64,000 bases of DNA from assembly GCA_945952065.1 (NCBI GenBank), contig CAMFGY010000007.1, positions 1-64,000 on the forward strand. Reading direction: 5' to 3'. A program made the translations under genes and the position numbers. Below the pieces are notes generated by a model. The model did no database searches and had not been told where the DNA came from. It saw only the letters and a list, made by a program, of their open reading frames with translations. Below are positions 16,885-24,775 of this stretch, in pieces. The first letter of the stretch is position 1. Every line of letters begins with the position of its first letter. The stretch comes from an uncultured Burkholderiales bacterium. GTDB lineage: Bacteria > Pseudomonadota > Gammaproteobacteria > Burkholderiales > Burkholderiaceae_C.

Positions 16885-18192
16885 TCAAGCGGCGCGTTGC
16901 AGGGCTTTGCGCACCGTGTCGATGATTTGATCGATGTGTTGACGCTCGATGATCAGGGGTGGGCTCAGCGCAATGGTGTCACCGGTGGTGCGAATCAAGA
17001 TGCCTTTCTCCCAGCAGTCCAAAAAGACCGAGAAGGCACGTTTGCCCGGCTCGCCCGGCAAAGGGGCCAACTCCACGCCGCCGACCAGGCCGATATTGCG
17101 GATGTCGATCACATGGGGCGCATCTTTGAGTGAATGCAGGGCCTCGGCAAAGTAGCCCTGCATGGCGGTGGCGCGGGTCAGAAGGCCTTCTTCGGCGTAG
17201 GTGTCCAGCGTGCCCAGCGCGGCAGCGCAGGCCAGTGGGTGGGCCGAGTAGGTGTAGCCATGGAAGAACTCGATCATGTGCTCGGGACCTTGCATAAAGG
17301 CCTCGTAGATGAAGTCTTTGGCCAGCACCGCGCCCATGGGCACGCAGCCATTGGTGAGGCCTTTGGCCACGGTCATCAAGTCAGGGGTGACGCCGAAGGT
17401 TTGGGCGCCGAAGGGATTGCCGGTGCGGCCAAAGCCGGTGATGACCTCGTCAAAAATCAGCAAGATGCCGTGCTTGTCGCAGATCTCGCGCAGGCGCTGC
17501 AAATAGCCTTGCGGCGGGATCAGCACGCCAGTGGACCCAGCCACCGGCTCAACGATGACGGCCGCGATGGTGGAGGCATCATGCAGTGCGATGAGGTTTT
17601 CCAAATCATTGGCGAACTCGGCACCGTAGGCGGGTTGCCCCACTGAGAAGGCATTGCGGGCTGGGTCATGGGTGTGGCGGATATGGTCCACGCCGCCCAG
17701 CATCTGCCCAAACATTTTGCGGTTGCCCACCATGCCGCCTACCGAGATGCCGCCAAAGTTGACACCGTGATAGCCCCGCTCCCGCCCGATCAAACGGGTG
17801 CGTGCGCCTTCTCCGCGAACCCGGTGGTAGGCAATCGCCATCTTCAACGCGGTGTCGACGGACTCTGAGCCCGAGTTGGTGAAAAAGGCCTTGCCCATGC
17901 CGGCAGGCGCCAGCGCCGTCAAACGCTCAGCCAATTCAAAGGCCTTGGGGTGGCCCATCTGGAATGGGGGCGCAAAGTCCAATTCGGCGGCTTGATTCTG
18001 GATGGCCTCCACGATGCGCGGCCGGTTGTGGCCAGCGTTCACGCACCACAGACCCGCGATGCCGTCCAGCACCTGCCGGTCTTGGTCATCGCGGAAAAAC
18101 ATGCCGTCAGCCCGGGTGATCAGACGCGGTGACTTTTTGAACTGGCGGTTCGCGGTAAACGGCATCCAGTAGGCATCGCGGGTGCTTTGCAT
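16885..18192 (-). CDS. Omega-amino acid--pyruvate aminotransferase (BauA-like), class III PLP enzyme
   Basis: 435 residues. The N-terminal block WMPFTANRQFKKSPRLI is diagnostic of beta-alanine/omega-amino-acid--pyruvate transaminases. The PLP Lys is in TVAKGLTNGCVPMG, and the Asp in LLIFDEVITGFGRTG. It could pass the amino group of GABA or beta-alanine to pyruvate and finish polyamine degradation; beta-alanine also arises from spermidine-type routes. The start at MQSTRDAYW is chosen because GAGGAG lies nine bases upstream, while an earlier in-frame ATG lacks one. It is the first gene of the long minus-strand operon, divergent from the Lrp-type regulator. Which omega-amino acid it prefers is unknown. 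Confidence 0.88.
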   Translation of the reverse strand: MQSTRDAYWMPFTANRQFKKSPRLITRADGMFFRDDQDRQVLDGIAGLWCVNAGHNRPRIVEAIQNQAAELDFAPPFQMGHPKAFELAERLTALAPAGMGKAFFTNSGSESVDTALKMAIAYHRVRGEGARTRLIGRERGYHGVNFGGISVGGMVGNRKMFGQMLGGVDHIRHTHDPARNAFSVGQPAYGAEFANDLENLIALHDASTIAAVIVEPVAGSTGVLIPPQGYLQRLREICDKHGILLIFDEVITGFGRTGNPFGAQTFGVTPDLMTVAKGLTNGCVPMGAVLAKDFIYEAFMQGPEHMIEFFHGYTYSAHPLACAAALGTLDTYAEEGLLTRATAMQGYFAEALHSLKDAPHVIDIRNIGLVGGVELAPLPGEPGKRAFSVFLDCWEKGILIRTTGDTIALSPPLIIERQHIDQIIDTVRKALQRAA

Positions 18193-18320
18193 GGGCTTGT
18201 ACTCCTCGGGACTTTCAGCAGATTTCAGGACCGGAGCGGCAGCTCGCAGCTCCATTTCTGCCTAACAGTCTAGTCAAGCGGTGACGCAATGTGTGAGCGC
18301 ATTGGGCCTTGGCAAACCCC

Positions 18321-18363
18321 AGGATTTGCAATCCTCTGCGACAATTAGTCGTCGAAACGACGA
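18321..18363. promoter_or_regulatory. Tandem perfect dyads in the divergent Lrp/polyamine-operon promoter region
   Basis: Two perfect inverted repeats lie in the 183-base intergenic region: AGGATT-TGC-AATCCT (18321-18335) and TCGTCG-AAA-CGACGA (18349-18363), with centres 28 bases apart. The second ends 12 bases before the regulator ATG. Lrp/AsnC proteins bind spaced dyads as octamers, so these are plausible operators for autoregulation and for the divergent putrescine operon. Protein binding has not been shown. Confidence 0.55.
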
Positions 18364-18375
18364 AAAATTCGAAAT

Positions 18376-18846
18376 ATGAGTTCCGAAGTGAAATTGGATG
18401 CGATTGACCGCAGCATCCTGAACGAACTGCAAAGGGACGGGCGTTTGCCCAATATCGAGTTGGCGCAGCGTGTGCACCTCTCGCCTTCGGCCTGTTTAAG
18501 GCGCGTCAAGCATTTGGAGGAGAGTGGGGTGATTGCCCAGTATGTGGCGCTGCTCAACCCCAAGGCGGTGGGCAAGCAGGGCACCAGCTACACCATCATC
18601 AATCTGGAGCGCATGACGACGGCGGCCTTGGCGGCCTTTGAGCAAGCGGTGCTGGACAGCCCGGATATCTTGGACTGCTTTTATGTGGCCGGGACCAATG
18701 ACTATGTGATCCGCTTTGCCTACAAAGACGCCGAGGAGCTGGAGCGCTTCCATACCGACGTCTTGATGCAACTGCCCGAGGTGGCGCGGTCCAATTCCAT
18801 GTTGGTGCTGCGCACCATCAAGCGGACCACCGCCTTCAATCTCTGA
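18376..18846 (+). CDS. Lrp/AsnC-family transcriptional regulator
   Basis: 156 residues. An N-terminal winged helix-turn-helix (LDAIDRSILNELQRDGR, then LAQRVHLSPSACLRRVKHLE) is followed by a RAM/ligand-binding domain with the alternating pattern LDCFYVAGTNDYVIRFAYKD. Lrp-type proteins sense amino acids and bind DNA as multimers. It is transcribed divergently from the putrescine operon, and two dyads sit between them, so it is the likely local regulator. GABA, glutamate, alanine or a polyamine could be the effector; the sequence does not tell. There is no clear ribosome site before the ATG, which lies only 12 bases after the second dyad. Confidence 0.93.
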   Translation: MSSEVKLDAIDRSILNELQRDGRLPNIELAQRVHLSPSACLRRVKHLEESGVIAQYVALLNPKAVGKQGTSYTIINLERMTTAALAAFEQAVLDSPDILDCFYVAGTNDYVIRFAYKDAEELERFHTDVLMQLPEVARSNSMLVLRTIKRTTAFNL

Positions 18847-18897
18847 GCATGTTTTTTCTTCGCCTGAGCACGCTCAGGCTGAGCGGGCGTGCGCCGA

Positions 18898-19107
18898 TCA
18901 GGCGGCTGCGACCACGGCCGTCAAAGAGGTCAACCATGCCAAGGTGAAGGCTGCGGCCATCACCCATTCTTCGCCCTTGGCGCTCATGGCTTGGCGGTCG
19001 AACGAGGTTTGCGGCGCCGTCTGCGCGGCCACTTGGGCGTCCGCGGCGGGCATGGGCGACACGAAATAGTGCTGCGAGGTGGCGATGAAGTTGGACAGTG
19101 CAAACAT
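18898..19107 (-). CDS. Small membrane protein of unknown function (candidate)
   Basis: 69 residues ending in a strongly hydrophobic segment (WVMAAAFTLAWLTSLTAVVA, about residues 47-66), preceded by an Ala/Gln-rich polar stretch. It has a GAAAGAG upstream as a possible ribosome site. It is the best coding candidate in an otherwise gene-free 420-base stretch between the Lrp gene and the EamA gene. An overlapping frame on the same strand (18836-19171) has no recognisable features. I do not recognise a family. A pair of direct repeats lies upstream and could be its control region. Confidence 0.45.
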   Translation of the reverse strand: MFALSNFIATSQHYFVSPMPAADAQVAAQTAPQTSFDRQAMSAKGEEWVMAAAFTLAWLTSLTAVVAAA

Positions 19108-19238
19108 GTCGGTGCTCTTTCAGATGAATTGTTCGAAGTGTTCTGAAGAGGCCGGAGGCAAAGCAAAACATCCACTTGGCTCAGGCCGTTTGATGCATCA
19201 ATTGCTGCATCACGGCCGTGAGTGTCACATGGATTAGT

Positions 19239-19271
19239 GAAAACCCTATGACAAAAATCAGGGAATACCCT
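19239..19271 (-). promoter_or_regulatory. Direct repeats AGGGTNTTC upstream of the small membrane protein gene
   Basis: Read on the minus strand, AGGGTATTC (19271-19263) and AGGGTTTTC (19247-19239) are two near-identical 9-mers, 24 bases apart start to start, on about the same helix face. A separate perfect palindrome TGATGCATCA lies at 19191-19200. The arrangement looks like tandem activator sites for the downstream small gene. No regulator can be assigned. Confidence 0.4.
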
Positions 19272-20187
19272 AGTTTTGAAGGATTCGTGAATTAATGCTC
19301 TTTTGCAGCAGGGTCAGCATGGGGATCAGTTGGATCAAGAGCATGCTGGCAAAGATCAAGGCGCAGCCGAGCAGGCCGGCGGGGCTCAAGCGGTCGCCCA
19401 TCATGAAGTAGCCGAACAGCGCGGCGAACAAGGTTTCGGAGGACAAGATGATGGCCGCGTCCGCCGCGTGGGCATAGCGCTGCGCCACCACTTGGGCGGT
19501 GAAGGCGATGCCGACCGAGAACACGCCGGTATAGATCAAGGAACCGGCCGCCGCTTGCAGGCCTTCCGCACTGATGGGCTCGTTGAGTAGGGCCCAAATC
19601 AGCGCCATCAGCCCACAGACAGCAAATTGACCTCCGGCGACCAGAAAAGGCGCGGCCATTCGGTCTGCCACCCGGCCCACCAGCACCACATGAAAGGCCC
19701 AGGGCAGGGCGGACAAAATCACCCACAGATCGCCGCGCCCAATGCTCAAGGATTGCGCGCCCGACAACAGATAGGCGCCCACCAAGCAGGCCAAGGCGCC
19801 GGGCCACACCGACCAGTGCGGCAGATGCCTCCACAACACAAAGCCCAGGACAGGCACCAAGGGCACATACAGGGCTGTCAGAAAGCCGGCATTGGTGACG
19901 GTGGTGCTGACGATGCCGATTTGCTGCATCGCTGCGCCCATCAGCAAGAGGCTACCCAGGCCAGCAATCTTGGCGGCGTCGATGCGGCGCAAGGGCTTGT
20001 TTTTGGTTTGCAATTCCTGCCACTCGCGCCACATCAAGGGGGCCACCACCAAGGCGCCAATCAAAAAGCGGATGCCGGTGAAGGCCATGGGCCCCAGGTG
20101 TTCCATGCCATGGCTTTGGGCCACAAAGGCCGAACCCCAAATCACGGCAATAAGGATCAACAGCAGATTGGCGCGAATGCGGTTCAT
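19270..20187 (-). CDS. EamA/DMT-family transporter
   Basis: 305 residues with about ten hydrophobic helices arranged as two EamA repeats. The first repeat opens with LLLILIAVIWGSAFVAQ and the second follows LVGAYLLSGAQSLS. Family features are the GIRFLIGALVVAP block and the AAIILSSETLFAALFGYFMM segment with its conserved Glu. DMT exporters move amino acids or metabolites out of the cell, and the substrate cannot be read here. The start at MNRIRAN is chosen because the 51 residues upstream in frame are not membrane-like. It seems to be a single gene. Confidence 0.88.
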   Translation of the reverse strand: MNRIRANLLLILIAVIWGSAFVAQSHGMEHLGPMAFTGIRFLIGALVVAPLMWREWQELQTKNKPLRRIDAAKIAGLGSLLLMGAAMQQIGIVSTTVTNAGFLTALYVPLVPVLGFVLWRHLPHWSVWPGALACLVGAYLLSGAQSLSIGRGDLWVILSALPWAFHVVLVGRVADRMAAPFLVAGGQFAVCGLMALIWALLNEPISAEGLQAAAGSLIYTGVFSVGIAFTAQVVAQRYAHAADAAIILSSETLFAALFGYFMMGDRLSPAGLLGCALIFASMLLIQLIPMLTLLQKSINSRILQN

Positions 20188-20278
20188 GGCGAAGGACTCG
20201 GTCACACGGGCGGCGCCCGTTCGGTAAAAACCCTCGATTATCGAGCAAGCCTTGGCCTGGCTTGCTGCGCCGCTGGCT

Positions 20279-21085
20279 TCAGGCCTGCGACCAAGTTTGC
20301 AAATAGGCCAATTCTTCGACACTGAAGCCTGCGGCTTCACGCGCGGTCATATTGAAGGGGGGACGCAGCTTGGGCGCCTCGTAGCGCAGGACCAGTTCGG
20401 GATAAAGCGCGATGGGATCCAGCCCTTGCTGCTGGCATAGATAGCCGTACCAGCGGTTGCCGATCAAGACATGGCCCACTTCGTCGCGCAGGATGATGTC
20501 CAGAATCTCCACGGCCTTGTGGTCGCCTGCGCGAGCGAGTTTGGCCTGTAGCGGCGGGGTGGCATCCAAGCCGCGGGCCTCCAAGGTTCGGGGCACCAAG
20601 GCCATGCGCGCGAGCACATCGCCGGCGGTGCGATCGGCCATGGTCCACAAGCCGTCATGGGCATCAAAGTCGCCATAGCTTCGGCCCAGGCTGTCTTGCA
20701 GATGACGGTGCAAGAGATCGAAATGAAGCGCTTCCTCCGCGGCAACCTGGAGCCAGTCTCGGTAAAAGGCCTCGGGCATGCCCGGAAAGCGCCAGACTGC
20801 GTCAAGTGCCAAATTGATGGCATTGAACTCGATGTGCGCAATCGCATGCAGCAAAGCCGCGCGCCCCTCCACCGTGAAGGGGGAGCGGTTCGGAACTTGC
20901 AGGGCCGACAGCAGTCGCGGCCGTTCGGGACGGCCCGGCACTTCGGCCGGTAGGGCAAACAGCTGCTGGCTGTCCAGGCCAACCTCAGACTTTTGGGCCT
21001 GCGCATACAGTGCGCGAGCTGCGGCGGCTTTGGCGGCGGGGTCTTTGAGGCAAAGAATGTCGAGAGCAGCGGCGCGAAGTTCCAT
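20279..21085 (-). CDS. DUF455 ferritin-like domain protein
   Basis: 268 residues, soluble and mainly helical. Potential diiron ligands appear in spaced helices: HIEFNAINLALDAVW, AAEEALHFDLLHRHL (ExxH) and ILRDEVGHVLIG (ExxH). This is the DUF455 family of ferritin-like proteins, related in fold to MiaE-type diiron enzymes; no reaction is established. The ATG at 21085 (MELRAAALDI) matches the family N-terminus. A longer in-frame extension up to 21589 runs through the divergent transporter gene and is not real. Confidence 0.85.
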   Translation of the reverse strand: MELRAAALDILCLKDPAAKAAAARALYAQAQKSEVGLDSQQLFALPAEVPGRPERPRLLSALQVPNRSPFTVEGRAALLHAIAHIEFNAINLALDAVWRFPGMPEAFYRDWLQVAAEEALHFDLLHRHLQDSLGRSYGDFDAHDGLWTMADRTAGDVLARMALVPRTLEARGLDATPPLQAKLARAGDHKAVEILDIILRDEVGHVLIGNRWYGYLCQQQGLDPIALYPELVLRYEAPKLRPPFNMTAREAAGFSVEELAYLQTWSQA

Positions 21086-21263
21086 CCGAGGATTATCGCG
21101 TTGCGCCTTGGCACAGCAGGCAATACGGGGGGCGGGCGGCTGATGCGCAGGGCTACACTTTGCGCGGCTTGACCTCGCATGGCTCGCAAGCGGTGTCACC
21201 TTGACGGCGCCGGGCAGTCTTTGTGCCCAGGCTCCAATCTGAGACTTGGCCGACCCCAGTTTT

Positions 21264-22466
21264 ATGACTTCGCATTCTTCAAAGCCTGACGCGGACCAAA
21301 CCCATGCCTCCTCGCAAAGCGGCCTGCCTGTTGTGGGCTGGGGCCGTTGGGCTGGGGCGCTGGCCTCGCCCTTGGAGGGGCAGGTGGTGCTGGGGCCGAA
21401 TTGGTTTGCGTCGGTGATGGGCACCGGCGTCATCGCCGTGGCCGCCGCCCTGTTGCCACTGAAGTTTCCAGGTTTGGGCTTGATTGCCACGCTCGCTTGG
21501 GGTTTGGCGGCGGCTCTTTTGCTGATCTTGTCGGTGGTGATACCGCTGCACTGGATGCGGCATGCGGGTACCTTCAAAGCGATCGCCAATGATCCGATCT
21601 CGATTCAGTTTTTCGGTGCGCCGCCCATGGCCTTGATGACGGTGGGCGCCTCCACCTTGTTGGTGGGGTCCGAGTATTTGGGCCTGGGGCCGGCTTTTGC
21701 GATCGCAGCCACCCTATGGGCGACCGGCACCGTGCTCGGCTTCATCACCGCCGTCCTTGTGCCTTACCGCTTGTTCACGCAGTTAGGGGTGAGCCACGAC
21801 GCAGCATTCGGCGGCTGGCTGATGCCGGTGGTCCCGCCTATGGTGTCAGCCGCCGGAGGCGCATTGCTGATCCCGTTTGTGCAGGCCGGAGTCTTGCGTG
21901 AGAGTTTGCTCTTGCTTTGCTATGCCTTGTTTGGCATGAGCCTGCTGGCCTCTTTGATCATCATCACCTTGATTTGGAGCCGCTTGGCGCATTTCGGGTC
22001 CTCGGGTTCGGCGCGGGTGCCGACGTTGTGGATCGTTTTGGGGCCGGTGGGGCAGTCCATCACGGCTGCTGGTGGCCTGGGCATGGCGGCCAGCAACGCG
22101 CTGCCTGAGCCTTACGCCATGGGCTTCAAGGCCTTCGCGCTGGTGTACGGCGTGCCAATGTGGGGCTTCATCTGGTTGTGGCTGCCCATCGCTCTTTTGC
22201 TAACCCTGAGGGCCCGGCGCAAGCAAATGGGTTTTGCTTTGACCTGGTGGTCCTTCACCTTTCCGATCGGCACCTGTGTCACTGGCACCAGCCAGCTGGC
22301 GCATCACACCGGTTTGCCATTGTTTCAATGGGCCGCAAGCGCTTTGTTTTTTGCCTTGTTGCTGGCCTGGCTTTTGGTGCTGGTCAAAACAGCCCAAGGC
22401 TCGTTGAGTGGCAAGCTGCTCACACCCCCTGTGGCCAGCCCTGCGCCCAAAGCGGTCAAGGGGTGA
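21264..22466 (+). CDS. TDT-family (TehA/SLAC1-like) transporter or anion channel
   Basis: 400 residues with about ten transmembrane segments (for example FASVMGTGVIAVAAALL and LGPAFAIAATLWATGTVLGF). The opening GPNWFASVMGTG and the later TFPIGTCVTGT match the tellurite-resistance/dicarboxylate transporter family, which includes yeast Mae1 (malate), TehA and plant SLAC1. Bacterial members may export C4-dicarboxylates, sulfite or other anions. The start at MTSHSSK (21264) is used; an in-frame ATG-like start at 21246 is six codons earlier. The gene is divergent from the DUF455 gene. Substrate unknown. Confidence 0.85.
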   Translation: MTSHSSKPDADQTHASSQSGLPVVGWGRWAGALASPLEGQVVLGPNWFASVMGTGVIAVAAALLPLKFPGLGLIATLAWGLAAALLLILSVVIPLHWMRHAGTFKAIANDPISIQFFGAPPMALMTVGASTLLVGSEYLGLGPAFAIAATLWATGTVLGFITAVLVPYRLFTQLGVSHDAAFGGWLMPVVPPMVSAAGGALLIPFVQAGVLRESLLLLCYALFGMSLLASLIIITLIWSRLAHFGSSGSARVPTLWIVLGPVGQSITAAGGLGMAASNALPEPYAMGFKAFALVYGVPMWGFIWLWLPIALLLTLRARRKQMGFALTWWSFTFPIGTCVTGTSQLAHHTGLPLFQWAASALFFALLLAWLLVLVKTAQGSLSGKLLTPPVASPAPKAVKG

Positions 22467-22559
22467 GCACCATGGGGGCCCGGTGATGCCGAGTGCGGCA
22501 GCCTAAAATCCAACCCTTGGCCGTTTGGCCTCCAAACTTTCAAAGGCGCGAGACACACG

Positions 22560-23093
22560 ATGGCGGTTTATCAGTTGGACGAGCACTGCCCTGAAGTGGC
22601 TGATTCGGCTTGGGTGGCCGACAGTGCCGAGGTGATCGGCCGGGTCCGGTTGGGCACGGATGTGTCGGTCTGGTTCCAGGCCGTCTTGCGGGGCGATAGT
22701 GAGCAATTGACCATTGGCGCGGGCTGCAATATCCAAGATGGTTCGGTCTTGCATGCCGACCACGGCTTTCCCTTGGTCTTGGGCGAGGGCGTGACGGTGG
22801 GTCACAAGGTCATGCTGCATGGCTGCACCGTGGGCGATCATTCTTTGATTGGCATTGGCGCGGTGGTCTTGAATGGGGCCCGCATCGGCCGCAACTGTTT
22901 GGTCGGCGCAGGCGCTTTGGTCACCGAAGGCAAAGAATTCCCAGACGGCAGCCTGATCGTTGGCAGCCCCGCCAAGGTGCTGCGTGAGTTGACTCCCGAG
23001 CAGATCATGGGCCTGAAGGCCAGTGCTTTGCATTACATAGCCAATGGTCGGCGCTATGCGCAAGGCCTGAAAAAGAAAGAAAGCTCTGCATGA
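22560..23093 (+). CDS. Gamma-class carbonic anhydrase-like protein (YrdA/PaaY family)
   Basis: 177 residues forming a left-handed beta-helix of hexapeptide repeats. Putative zinc ligands are His65 in SVLHADHG and His82/His87 in GHKVMLHGC. Proteins of this type are trimeric, cytoplasmic, and some hydrate CO2 while others act as thioesterases. The C-terminal helix ([18 protein letters not shown]) is typical. Its stop overlaps the Hsp33 start by four bases (ATGA), a pairing often seen in beta- and gammaproteobacteria. The exact activity is uncertain. Confidence 0.9.
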   Translation: MAVYQLDEHCPEVADSAWVADSAEVIGRVRLGTDVSVWFQAVLRGDSEQLTIGAGCNIQDGSVLHADHGFPLVLGEGVTVGHKVMLHGCTVGDHSLIGIGAVVLNGARIGRNCLVGAGALVTEGKEFPDGSLIVGSPAKVLRELTPEQIMGLKASALHYIANGRRYAQGLKKKESSA

Positions 23094-24052
23094 GCGAGTT
23101 GCATAAATTTTTGTTTGAAGGCCTGCCGGTGCGCGGCATGTTGGTGCGTTTGACCGACAGTTGGCGCGAGGTGCTGAAGCGCCGCGAAGCCGTCGGCGCG
23201 CATCCGCCGGAGCTGCGTGCTCTCATGGGCGAGATGGCTGCCGCCGCGGTGTTGATGCAGTCCAATATCAAGTTCAATGGCGCCTTGGTCTTACAGGTGT
23301 TTGGAGATGGGCCGGTCAAGCTGGCCGTGGCCGAGGTGCAACCCGATCTGAGTTTCAGAGCCACCGCCAAACTCGTGGGCGAAGTGCCCGAGGGCGCCAA
23401 GCTCGAAGCCATGTTGAACGTCCATGGCCAAGGGCGCTGTGCAATCACCTTGGACCCCAAGGACCGTTTGCCCGGCCAACAGCCCTATCAAGGCGTGGTG
23501 CCGCTGCATGGTGATCACAAAGAGCCGCTGCAAAAACTCTCTGAAGTCTTGGAGCACTACATGCTGCAGTCGGAGCAGCTCGACACCAAGATGATTTTGT
23601 TTGCCAACGATGAGATCGCGGCCGGGCTCTTGATCCAGCGCCTGCCGATTCAGGGCGAAGGCAATCTGGAGGGCCAGGGCCGGCGTGATGAAGATGAGAT
23701 TGGCTTGTCCGATGCTTTCAATCGCATCAGCATGCTGGCCTCGACCTTGACCGCCGAAGAACTGCTGGGCTTGGATGCAGACACGGTCTTGCGCCGGCTG
23801 TTCTGGGAAGAAACCGTACGCCGCTTCGAGCCGCTGACGCCGAAGTTTGCGTGCAGCTGCTCGAGCCATCGTGTGGGCCAGATGCTCAAGGGCCTGGGCC
23901 GCGACGAGGTGGATTCGGTCTTGGCGGAGCGCGGCAATGTCGAAATCGGCTGTGAATTCTGCGGTCAGCAGTATCACTTTGATGCAGTCGATGTGGGCGA
24001 GCTGTTCGCCGCGGAGCATGCGCAGGCCGGAGGCAGCGGCACCGTGCAGTAA
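23090..24052 (+). CDS. hslO: Redox-regulated chaperone Hsp33
   Basis: 320 residues. The N-terminal substrate-binding domain begins with [17 protein letters not shown], and the C-terminal redox switch carries four zinc cysteines: Cys255 and Cys257 (CSC) and Cys288 and Cys291 (CEFC). Under oxidative and heat stress these form disulfides, release zinc and unfold the linker, which turns on holdase activity. All four cysteines and both spacings (CxC, CxxC) are intact, so the switch should work. It is translationally coupled to the preceding carbonic anhydrase-like gene. Confidence 0.96.
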   Translation: MSELHKFLFEGLPVRGMLVRLTDSWREVLKRREAVGAHPPELRALMGEMAAAAVLMQSNIKFNGALVLQVFGDGPVKLAVAEVQPDLSFRATAKLVGEVPEGAKLEAMLNVHGQGRCAITLDPKDRLPGQQPYQGVVPLHGDHKEPLQKLSEVLEHYMLQSEQLDTKMILFANDEIAAGLLIQRLPIQGEGNLEGQGRRDEDEIGLSDAFNRISMLASTLTAEELLGLDADTVLRRLFWEETVRRFEPLTPKFACSCSSHRVGQMLKGLGRDEVDSVLAERGNVEIGCEFCGQQYHFDAVDVGELFAAEHAQAGGSGTVQ

Positions 24053-24111
24053 ATGTCTGGCCGAAGGGCTCGCCAAGTGCTGGCAAGCGGAGCCTTCAAG
24101 GGAGTAGCAGC

Positions 24112-24726
24112 ATGTTAGGCATTGCAGACTATGGCGCGTTCGTCTTGGCCATTCTTGTCTTTCTGGCGATTCCGGGGCCTGGGAATCTGGCCTTGATCAC
24201 CTCAACCAGCAAAGGTGGCATTCGTGCCGGACTGGCGGCCACGCTGGGCGTGATCGCCGGTGATCAGGTCTTGATGTGGATGGCGGTGGCCGGTGTGGCC
24301 GCATTGCTTGCAGCTTATCCGGCGGCTTTTCATGCGCTGCAATGGCTGGGCGCGGCCTATTTGGCTTGGCTGGGTTGCAAGATGCTGCTGGCCAAGCCGG
24401 GTGATGCGCCCGTCTTGAAAATGCAGCCACGACAGTTTTTTCGCCAAACGGTCTGGATCACTTTGTTGAACCCCAAGGCCGTGGTGTTTTACATGGCGTT
24501 TTTTCCGCTGTTTGTGGACCCGAAGCGGCATCTGGGTGTACTTACCTTTGCCGCCATGGCGCTGACCATTGCCGTCTTGACCTTTTTCTATGGTTTGGTG
24601 ATGGTGCTTTTGACCCATCATCTGGCCGAGCGCATGCGCGCCAATCCTCGGGTCAGCCTTGGCTTGAACCGTCTGGCTGGCGTGTTCTTGATCGGCTTTG
24701 GGATCAAGCTTGTGTTGAGCAAATGA
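24112..24726 (+). CDS. LysE/RhtB-family amino acid exporter
   Basis: 204 residues, about six membrane helices. The N-terminus contains the LysE family signature IPGPGNLALITSTSKGGIRA with the conserved PGP. The middle segment VWITLLNPKAVVFYMAFFP is also typical. These carriers export lysine, arginine, homoserine, threonine or leucine, and the substrate cannot be fixed from sequence. A GGGAG-like site precedes the ATG. It follows hslO by 59 bases and may be co-transcribed. Confidence 0.9.
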   Translation: MLGIADYGAFVLAILVFLAIPGPGNLALITSTSKGGIRAGLAATLGVIAGDQVLMWMAVAGVAALLAAYPAAFHALQWLGAAYLAWLGCKMLLAKPGDAPVLKMQPRQFFRQTVWITLLNPKAVVFYMAFFPLFVDPKRHLGVLTFAAMALTIAVLTFFYGLVMVLLTHHLAERMRANPRVSLGLNRLAGVFLIGFGIKLVLSK

Positions 24727-24775
24727 AGGCGCAGGCCTCATCGAGCTTTTTCAATCGCATGGGTGGAGATTGCGC

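Noticed and set aside
18836-19171. 111-codon minus-strand frame overlapping the small membrane protein
   Set aside because: The composition is Arg/His-rich without a ribosome site or family, and it competes with the better 69-residue candidate.
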